DNA of 64,000 nt from Diaporthe sp. PMI_573 (Eukaryota; Ascomycota; Sordariomycetes; Diaporthales; Diaporthaceae): contig JAJTUP010000001.1 in the NCBI GenBank assembly GCA_021399435.1, positions 1,674,001 through 1,738,000 on the forward strand, in the 5' to 3' direction. This document shows, piece by piece, positions 56,733 through 64,000 of this stretch; the first letter of the stretch is position 1, and each line of letters starts with the position of its first letter. The notes beneath the pieces are model-generated. The model was not told the DNA's origin. It saw only the letters and a list, made by a program, of their open reading frames with translations, and searched no databases. The position numbers and the translations under genes are program-made.

Positions 56733-57544
56733 CGAACCCATGGTATCATCGTTACAATAGACTTCAACTCCCAATGCTTGGAAATGCGAAACTCGAGATT
56801 GCCTGTGGGGCTTCTCTTCGGTTGCCCCAACGCCTTGCGGCATAGTGGGCACCAAAACCACTCCAGCCAAAACGGGGTGTCGTGGAAGTGTTTTTTAGTG
56901 CAGTTTACACATCTTCCTTTACAAGATCAAATATATTCAAGTCTAAATTTCTCTACCAATTTTGATTTAATAAAATGTACCTTAGAGAGTTAAAGAGAGT
57001 CTGAAGAAAGTTAAAAAGTGTCGAAATCTAAGCTAGTATCATGTCTTAGCAGAGTCTTGATAGGTTACTCTGAAGTAAAATTTTACCTGCTCTGTTGACA
57101 ATCCTTTTGGCTTGACAACCAGTCTTGGCGCCAACTGTGCCAGCAGTGAGTGAACGGATGCCACAGCCACCTATGGGTAATCTCAAAATCTCATGTTTAC
57201 GTGTGCATGTAAGATTAAAGGGATTCTATGAAATAATCCACATAAAAGCAATCCCAGAAGACATGCGAATAAAGTTTTGCATCACATGAAGTCGCTTGTA
57301 TCTTAGGTTGAAGATCGCAACGGGCCAATCCCCACATTGGATCCATTCTAAATTCTATATGACAAACACGGTCGCTTTTCACGAGTAGTTCAGCATTCAA
57401 CGTCATCTGATTTTTTGCACTCCGAATAAATCGACCAAGATTGCTACCTTTGATTTTAGCCCTCGGTACACGCCGGCGACGTGTGAAACGTCTTCAAAGT
57501 CGAATGTTAATCAGCTGGAAGACGATTGAAGAGTTCACTTTGGC

Positions 57545-57597
57545 CGTGGCACCACCATTCGGCGTGGCACCACCACTTAGTGCACGTGGCACCACTA
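57545..57597. repeat. Three copies of an 11-bp motif, CGTGGCACCAC
   Basis: Copies lie at 57545, 57563 and 57585 (the third has one change at its last base), separated by 7 and 11 bp. It may be a cluster of protein-binding sites or a degenerate minisatellite. Confidence 0.55.
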
Positions 57598-57622
57598 CTA
57601 TCACAATGGCCAAAAAAACCTG

Positions 57623-58083
57623 TTAAAAGATAGCACTGTTCTCCGTGCAAAGTTGATTTGCTGACCATAAGTCAGACTGCCTTACACCTTGATGCATCAT
57701 CGCAAAACCTAGTAGCGAATTTGTATTGGTGGCAGGGACATCGTAATCGTAGTATGGTCTTCCACTCACCAGACTATCTATCACCTGAAGGACCATGTTT
57801 TCAATGACTGTTGGACCGGTCACTGAATATCCTCAAGAAGACATGAGACAGAATCAACAGATGCACATGTGAACTCTGAGAGATGCTATTGGAAAGTGTC
57901 TGGACAGTAGGTACCGTCTTCAATGAGCAAAATATCGACTTGGGGAGTCACGCCGGCAGCTCCGGATGGAAACTGTCTGTTATCATTCAAACCAATATCA
58001 CTGGCACAGACCCTAAGGGAGCCCATGTGTATTGATGGGTTACATAGTCCCATACAACTTGTGCTCTCAGGGAAAACATGCAT
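57623..58083 (-). pseudogene. Possible broken gene or unrecognised fragment
   Basis: I do not recognise a family. Two minus-strand frames look protein-like: one ending in PSGAAGVTPQVDILLIED (from about 57980) and one containing GPTVIENMVLQVIDSL (about 57822-57770). A GT..AG interval, 57914-57823 (92 nt), joins them in frame. No clear start, no long continuation and a stop at 57623 leave fewer than 150 codons in the AT-rich stretch. This could be a relic, a fragment of a gene with unseen exons, or chance. Confidence 0.2.
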
Positions 58084-58891
58084 TTTGGCTTTGCTGCTAG
58101 CACACTATCAACCGTGCTTGCATTCTAGCTTCTAGAAAAAGCTATGCACTTTTTGAAACTGCTTTATAACGGTCCTCAGCTGGAAGCGCTCGAAATCAGG
58201 AAACGTTCAATTGAGGAATCATAGAGAGAGGAGAAAGGCAAAGCGTAACGCGCATGAGCATACGAAAGGTACAGAAGCCCTGGAAAGGTAATGGACATGC
58301 AAAGGGTACGGATAGTACCTTCTAAGCTCATATAAACTAGCCTACTCAGGATAAATTTCTTTTCCTTTTGAAACCTAGAGACTTTTCCCAACCCAGCCCT
58401 CCTAGCTTCTCACTGTATGCGTTCCTCCGAATTTAACAAGAGAGCTCTAGTGAGGGAAGGTTAGGTTAGCTGGCCAAACCTTCTTTACACTGCTTCTGTA
58501 CCGTTAAATGCCTAGCAAAGGGTGTGAGGTGAATGTACCTGCTAGAGGGTGTTATCGCAGGGGTGCGGTGCGGTATCCAAGTTTGACTTTGGCTGAACAC
58601 AGCACAGTACCTACCTACCTAGGTATGTCTGATGTTTGTTGCAAGCCACTTTGTATCTTTTTTTCCTACGCCTTTGCGCTACATGATCCTCATTCAGCTT
58701 GCAAATCACGTTCACACCTGTTTTCTAGGTGCCTGCTGCTTTGGCAAGACGTTTGCCCCCGACCTGGTCTCAGAAGCTTCGCTTTTGCCTTGAAGTTTTG
58801 AGGCCCGCTGCACCCCGATTTCTTCCCAATTCAAATCACTCAAACTACAACTCACCCCGTTCTAATTGCACTACATTAGCAAACAGAAAAG

Positions 58892-60363
58892 ATGGCGACC
58901 GCAGAACTGACCTTCCGTATCTCTGGTCTGCCCAGCTTCAGGGCTCAAGTACCTAAAGAAGTCATCACTGCGAACACAACCTTGCTCGACACGTTCGGCC
59001 TCAATGAAAGCGGCGAAATTGTCTTGGACGGCTGGTCAGAAAAGATTTTCGATTTCTTCATGACGCTCCTGGTTTGCGGGAACGATGAACTGGATCAGTT
59101 CTTCAATGAGTTTGAAGCGAACGTGGCGGAAGTGTGGTCCATCGCCAGCTTCCACGAGAAATTTATTCGAAACGCCCAGATGGCTCACGACAACTACGAG
59201 ACGGATGAGCCTCGGCGGCCTACGCTCAGGGTGCGCCAGTGGTTTCGCCGCTGGTGGGCGGAGAACGGCGAGGGTTTCCGGGGAGATTCTGCTTCGGACC
59301 TGACAGACCTCGTCATGCCCGCGTTCCACATCCATGACGCCGAGACATTTTCGTCGGCGACACACGCTTGGTTCCTTCATACAAACAACAAGCAGGCGGC
59401 ATCGATCAACTACGTGCAGATACCGCTAGGCTCTGACGAAGGAGGGTGGGGCGCCATCAATACTCATCATCCATTGCTTGGTAAGTCCCTACGACTTCCA
59501 TCTCGAGATTTTCAAAGCGCAATCGCGAGACGCAACTGGGTAGCCCCTCTATTTGAGCAGTTTCCTTGAGGAAGACATCTGCTTTGGAACATTGACAAAA
59601 ATATCCCCCCTACGCACACGCCAGTACTAACTCGAAACTTGCAGGCAATCTTGCAGCAGTCCGAACCGACATGATCGGCAAGATCGAGAAAGCACTGTAT
59701 TACAATGGGAAGAGAGATGGAATCCCCCGCGGCCATGGCGAGGGTTCAACAGACTGTGAGGATCCAGTCTGGTGCGCCATGATGAAGTCGGGAGCTTATT
59801 ACAAGGCATTGAAGTCGACAGGCCGGTGGCCTGTCAGAGATGCGATGCCGGAGCACTCCATCCTCCAAGTCCTGACCATGCTCGCCGAAAGCTTCAATTA
59901 CATCAATTATGACGACAGGAAGGACGTGCCCGATCGCGACGTCGCGAGGTCCCATTTGCCCCCTTCGCAAGGTGCCAAAAACAGCAAGCGCTGCACAGTC
60001 TGTGTTGACGCCGACGTCAAGGCTTCCTTCGACAGGAAGGTGAAGAGCCTAATCAAGACGCTCCTGGACGACAAGAAGACGTGGATCAATGTCGAGCAAG
60101 ATGGAGAGACCGTCAGGATGCAAGTGGATGACTCTTTCGTTGGTCTATGTCTGGACTGCCTGACCAAGTCAAAGTTTGGTAGTGATGACGCCGACTATTG
60201 GCTACATTGCCTGCAGTTCGAGTACGACCACGGCTGCACCATTGATCACGGCCAGCCCACCTGGTACTTCTCGTTTCTTGGTCGCCTGGAGGACATGAAG
60301 AAATTTCAGAAGAAAGAGAAGGCGCAGGCGCAGCAGCAGACAATGCGACGCGCAGGCCGTTGA
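58892..60363 (+). CDS. Hypothetical protein, BTB-like N-terminus and Cys-rich C-terminus
   Basis: Two exons, 58892-59480 and 59645-60363, are joined across a 164-nt intron (GTAAGT..GCAG, phase 1), giving 435 aa. The frame continues as LLGNLAAVRTDMIGKIEKAL. The first 90 residues (FRISGLPSFRAQVPKEV, then EIVLDGWSEKIFDFFMTLL) resemble the strand-helix pattern of fungal BTB/POZ-like proteins, a weak inference. The C-terminal half holds a CTVC and a CLDC pair separated by about 50 residues, then further Cys and His (LHCLQFEYDHGCTIDHGQ), which may bind zinc. The last 20 residues are Lys/Gln-rich. No signal or membrane segment is seen. It is convergent with RPL11, with a 429-bp gap. Gene reality is well supported by length and splice continuity. 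Function is unknown. Confidence 0.75.
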
Positions 60364-60792
60364 TGGCAGGACCCACGTTGAAGCTTTGGGCCCGTATCAA
60401 GGTTCACTAGTCTACATTCACTCTTGGGGCTCAGATGAGAGCACAATGCCATGACCGAAACGAGAGGCTGGCATGGGAAGATCCCAGCTGTCGACTGAAC
60501 TGGCCAGACAGAGGCAATACTAAGACGACAATGTAACAAGAGCAATCACAGCAGGAGGTATGCAAGACGGTATGGTAGCCGTTCGGACTCTGAGGCCGCA
60601 GCTCGACTGATAGATTTCAGAGCGAGCTAGAGTGACGATTGATGGTCGTCAGATGGAGCTACATGTCCATGAAAACCCCTTTGATCAGAACCTTTGCGAA
60701 CCGTCCCTTGCCGCAACCCATATGAAAGCCCTCAGAAACGCCTTTTTGGTGAATGTATTCCTGTTGTTGGTTCCCCCACGAGGCCTGTCCGT
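60364..60792. other. Convergent intergenic, 429 bp
   Basis: It lies between the hypothetical gene (plus) and RPL11 (minus) and should contain both 3' UTRs. No further feature is seen. Confidence 0.5.
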
Positions 60793-61448
60793 TTATCGGA
60801 CGATGGCATCGAAGCGCTGCTTGAACCACTTGACGGTGTCGTCGCGGTTGATGCGGTGGGAGGCACCGATTCTGCCCTTGGCGCGGCGGCGGCGGACGAC
60901 ACGCTCACCGGGGCGGGTCATGCAGACGTAGAAGTCCATACCGTAGATACCGATACCGGGGTCGTACTTGATTCCGAGATCGATGTGCTCGTTGATACCG
61001 AAGCCAAAGTTGCCGGTCTCGCTGAAGTTGCGCTTGCGCAGCTCGTACTCCTTGACCTTGAGGCCACGCTCGAGAATCTCCTCGGCCTTGGGGCCACGGA
61101 CGGTGACGTGGACCGAGATCTTTTCGTTACGACGGATACCGAAGGTACGGACGGTGTAACGGGCCTTGCCTGTGGAAGGAGGATTTGTTAGGTGGGGGAT
61201 TCAGGTGGCATTGGCCCGGCGATCCGGATATCTAGTTGAGACATACTGTAGACAGGTGTCTGACCAGACAGCTGCTCGAGCACCTTGGCGGCACGGGTCA
61301 GTCTGTCACCAGACTCGCCGACAGAGATGTTGAGGACGAGCTTCTGGATTTTAAGCTCCCGCATGGGGTTCTGGGCCTTCTCAGACTGCAGCCATGTTGG
61401 TTAGCGGTTGAGCGCCTCAGATGGACACCAGAATATCGTATTTACCAT
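60793..61448 (-). CDS. rpl11: 60S ribosomal protein L11 (uL5)
   Basis: This is a structural protein of the large ribosomal subunit that contacts 5S rRNA and the P-site tRNA at the central protuberance. Three coding exons on the minus strand: 61448-61446 (the ATG alone), 61385-61247 and 61169-60793 (172 aa). Introns are 60 nt (61445-61386) and 77 nt (61246-61170), with GT..AG ends. The protein begins [20 protein letters not shown] and shows the uL5 signatures [50 protein letters not shown] and [15 protein letters not shown], ending KQRFDAIVR. Length equals yeast L11 (174 aa). No long uninterrupted frame starting with Met spans it, so simple ORF finders miss it, and the opposite-strand frame is a shadow. 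It is divergent from SmB. Confidence 0.96.
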
Positions 61449-61876
61449 TTTGGCTGGTTGTCGTCGGCGATCCTGATGAACGGGCTTGACGAAGGCGATG
61501 GGTTGATGCTGTCGGTCAGTTACGAAGGAGGTTCAGAATGCGAAAAAAAGATGGAGTAAATGAGAAAAGTCCGCAAAGTGTGCGGTGGAGCCCTGGATTT
61601 TCGAGCTAGTACTAGGAAGGCTAGGCTGTCTTGTCCTTCTGGGACTGGGACTTTTTGGTGGTCCGAGCTTCTCTGGCAGCCTTCCACGTCTGGCAGGCAC
61701 GCAGCCGCGTTCAAATTCGAGCTGGGAGGCATCAACACGCCGTCTGCTGGACTTGGAAGCTTTGATACGAAGCTCTTCGAGACCGCGACACACGAAGTCA
61801 GACCCCCTGACCTCGAACCCAAGAAACCAATTTTTGAGAACCAAAAGAAGCTACTCTGTAGCATCTTGTCGCAAAG
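61449..61876. promoter_or_regulatory. Bidirectional promoter region of RPL11 and SmB
   Basis: 428 bp separate the two divergent start codons. No gene is supported inside. The region must serve both a ribosomal protein gene and a spliceosome gene. I cannot assign individual elements with confidence. Confidence 0.65.
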
Positions 61877-62864
61877 ATGGCGACCAACAAGCAGGGAAAG
61901 ATGGTGAGTGCCAGCCTCCAAAACGTCACATTTGTATCTCGAGGTTGACATCAACAGGCTAACACGAGGTGATATCGCAGGCCGGCTACGTACGTATAAT
62001 ACCTATTTATCGTCTCTAGACCCTCGATGCGATTCTGCGACCAACTTTCCCCGACGTGCGATGCAGACACTGATGCCCGCCTTCTTAGATCAACTACCGG
62101 ATGCGAGTCACTCTGAACGATGGCCGCCAGATGACCGGCCAGATGCTGGCTTTTGACAAGGTGCGACCCTCTGAGCCAGCTTATACAATTGGAAGTCACT
62201 GACAATGTCGCATCTTCACAGCACATGAATGTCGTCCTCGCCGATACCGAAGAGTTCCGTCGCATCAAGAGGCAGAACAAGCCTGCCGCTCCCGGCGCGG
62301 CCTCCGGCGCGGCGCAAGCTATTGTGCAGGAGGAGAAGCGAACACTCGGTCTTACAATCGTGCGTGGAGCGCACATTATCTCCTTGTCGGTCGAATCGCC
62401 ACCCCCAGCCGACCCCAGCACGCGGCTGGGCAAGTCTACAACAGGCGGCATCTCTTCAACCTTGCAGTCAGGACCTGGTGTCGCGCGACCAGCTGGACGA
62501 GGGGCCGCCCCACCCGTTGCTCTCGCTGTAGGTGCTGCCCTTTCTACAAGATATTCTGCAAGTGCTAACAATATTATAGGGTCCTGCCCCTGGTGTTGGC
62601 GGTGGTGTGCCGCCGCCCCCCTTTGGTGGTTTCCCAGGCGCACCCCCTGGATTCCCTGGACGTGGAGGCCGTAAGTACAACCCTCGTCTGCGCGCCTTGA
62701 AGAGCCCTGCTAACCATCACAAAGCACCACCTGGATTCCCCGGCCCCCCTGGCGGCTTCCCACCTGCTGGGTTCCCTGGAGCGCCTGGTGGTCAGTTCCC
62801 TCCTGGATTCCCCGGCGCTCCTGGCAGCGGACCACCTGGCTTCAACCCTCCTCCCCGACGATAA
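61877..62864 (+). CDS. smb1: Small nuclear ribonucleoprotein SmB
   Basis: SmB is a core Sm-ring protein of the U1, U2, U4 and U5 snRNPs, needed for pre-mRNA splicing in the nucleus. Six exons: 61877-61903, 61981-61989, 62089-62160, 62222-62527, 62580-62670 and 62725-62864, giving 214 aa. All five introns are GT..AG and in frame. Exon 2 is only 9 nt (Ala-Gly-Tyr) and is needed to give MATNKQGKM-AGY-INYRMRV, the conserved start of the Sm1 fold. Sm1 continues with LNDGRQMTGQMLAFDKHMNVVL, and Sm2 is RTLGLTIVRGAHIISLSVE. The C-terminal third is the Gly/Pro-rich tail of SmB (PPPGFPG and GFPGAPGG repeats). Length and architecture fit fungal SmB. It is divergent from RPL11 and 589 bp upstream of MPC1. 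Confidence 0.95.
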
Positions 62865-63453
62865 TCACGATAATACCCCCCCAAAACATGCCAACCGCCA
62901 TGGGCTTCACCGGTTCAGAGATGAGAAAATCAGGGGCATTCCAAAGGTCTTCCAAAATCGAAAGTCAGGATTGGATTCGGCAGCTCTCTGTACCATAGCA
63001 TAGATGGATATCAATGCATTGCTGGGTGGAACTAATCGCTCAATTGCAAGAACTCAAAATCTTTGCCGGTCGAGATACAGTAAACCGTGTACATCTTGCG
63101 TCCGTGATGGTAGATTTGTCCTGTCTTTTGGGCTCCTGGAGAAACTCCGAGCACACACGTGATAGAAAGAAGGCCGAAGCAGGCGTCCTCGAGAACAGGC
63201 CAATTGGAATTGAAGCAGAGCTGATTTGGTTGACTGGGCCGCCGAGACCCCTGCAGCACCCGCTCACTCAGCATGCTGCGAGCATTCCAACCCCGGCAGG
63301 CGCCCCGATAGCTTGCCCCGATAGCGCCCGCCAAATTTCCAATCCAACATCATTTTCGCAGCCAGTCACTCGCGCACCTCAACAACCCACCAACTCCGTC
63401 ACCCTCCTTCTGCTGCCACCGGGCTCAATCGACAGCAACGACCCACCGTCAAG
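62865..63453. other. Intergenic, 589 bp
   Basis: This is a tandem gap between SmB and MPC1. It contains the SmB 3' UTR and the MPC1 promoter. A C/A-rich, pyrimidine-rich stretch (63340-63450) precedes the MPC1 start, as is common for fungal 5' UTRs. Confidence 0.5.
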
Positions 63454-63945
63454 ATGGCCGCCTTCGTCAAAGCGATCAACGCGAAGATTCGCTCCAACAA
63501 GTACACTGACTACATCTGCTCCACACGTACGTGAGGCGAAAGGGCTTCTCTTGTCCCCAACCCCTTCGGTTGCCGTCATCGGACAATCCCCCGGTATCTC
63601 CGGATGGCACCCAGCACTCTGCGCTTGGTGGTATCTCGAAGATTGAGCAATTGCGCGGCGAGGTCGTGCATGGGAACGAGGCTATCTTGTGACAAGAGCA
63701 GACAAGATGTTGCTGCCCTCAGCGATTGGGAAGCGAAAGCCCGTCGCTGCGGGCACCAGCCGTGGTCGCGCCCGTTGTTCGCAGCATCCGGAGCTGGGGG
63801 AGGCCGGACCTGTCTGGTGATCGCGCGTTTACTTTCTAGCAGCCTCCTGACTGATGTGTCTACGATGTGCAGATTTCTGGGGCCCAGTGTCGAACTTCGG
63901 TATTCCCATCGCCGCCGTCATGGACACACAAAAGAGCCCTGAGCT
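63454..63945 (+). CDS. mpc1: Mitochondrial pyruvate carrier subunit 1 (partial, runs off right edge)
   Basis: Mpc1 is an inner-membrane subunit of the heterodimeric pyruvate carrier, which brings pyruvate into mitochondria. Two exons are visible: 63454-63526 and 63873-63945. They are joined by a 346-nt intron (GTACGT..GCAG), and a further GTACGT donor at 63946 leads beyond the window. The translation starts MAAFVKAINAKIRSNKYTDY and continues THFWGPVSNFGIPIAAVMDT with QKSPEL, which is the conserved MPC1 sequence including the THFWGP motif and the first transmembrane helix (about residues 27-43). The rest of the protein, with the second helix, lies outside. The identification rests on the strong motif. 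Confidence 0.93.
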
Positions 63946-64000
63946 GTACGTTGTCACCCTCCCAGACAGTCTTTCTTGTCTATCCCGAGGCAGGGCCGGT

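Larger units (their letters stand above)
56547..58891. other. Intergenic, 2.3 kb, partly AT-rich
   Basis: From about 56880 to 57450 the DNA is clearly richer in A/T than its surroundings. The region carries the P450 promoter, a possible broken gene (57623-58083), a three-copy motif (57545-57597) and the promoter of the following plus-strand gene, including a palindrome TACCTAGGTA at 58616-58625. Confidence 0.45.

Noticed and set aside
60694..61191. 165-codon plus-strand frame over RPL11
   Set aside because: The minus strand encodes conserved uL5 residues, so the plus frame is a shadow.
1..64000. CRISPR arrays, prokaryotic operons, phage or bacterial defence genes
   Set aside because: No spaced direct repeats of that kind were seen, and the genes have spliceosomal introns. 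This is fungal nuclear DNA.

Overview
The window is nuclear DNA of a filamentous ascomycete (Pezizomycotina, most probably a Sordariomycete). The reasons are short GT..AG introns of about 50-100 nt with CTGAC/CTAAC-type branch sites, a Zn2Cys6 regulator, fungal P450s, a 2EXR-domain protein, a fungus-type secreted SET protein, and single-copy housekeeping genes (RPL11, SmB, MPC1) with fungal intron layouts. I refined the gene models by checking that every proposed splice keeps the reading frame and the family motifs. No prokaryotic, organellar or viral segment was seen.

Left part (1-9 kb). A methionine/amino-acid permease runs off the left edge on the minus strand. It is followed by a small coiled-coil hypothetical gene on the plus strand, then two minus-strand NAD(P)-dependent dehydrogenases: a D-lactate dehydrogenase type 2-hydroxyacid dehydrogenase and a zinc cinnamyl-alcohol-dehydrogenase type aldehyde reductase.

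Gene-poor part (9-40 kb). About 31 kb carries only three recognisable genes, all on the minus strand: a GPI-anchored, GH79-type beta-glucuronidase-like glycosidase, a Zn2Cys6 transcription factor with a polyglutamine tract, and a SCOC/Slo1-type short coiled-coil protein. The gaps between them are 3, 5, 6 and nearly 11 kb. They hold microsatellites, small tandem repeats and short CCTAGG/GGTACC palindromes, but no gene I can support.

Accessory part (40-58 kb). This holds a cytochrome P450, a 2EXR protein, a small secreted protein with an N-terminal histidine (LPMO-like), a GT1 glycosyltransferase, an intron-containing tRNA-Ala, a secreted SET-domain protein, an acidic membrane protein and a second P450 of CYP7/CYP8-like type. 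Two P450s and a glycosyltransferase within 17 kb suggest small-molecule modification, but there is no PKS, NRPS or terpene synthase, so a biosynthetic cluster is only a hypothesis. An AT-rich stretch with a possible broken gene lies just beyond.

Right part (58.9-64 kb). Gene density rises sharply: a two-exon hypothetical gene with a possible BTB-like N-terminus, then ribosomal protein L11 and spliceosomal SmB transcribed divergently from a 428-bp shared region, and finally mitochondrial pyruvate carrier subunit 1, which runs off the right edge. SmB contains a 9-nt micro-exon, and in RPL11 the first coding exon is just the start codon.
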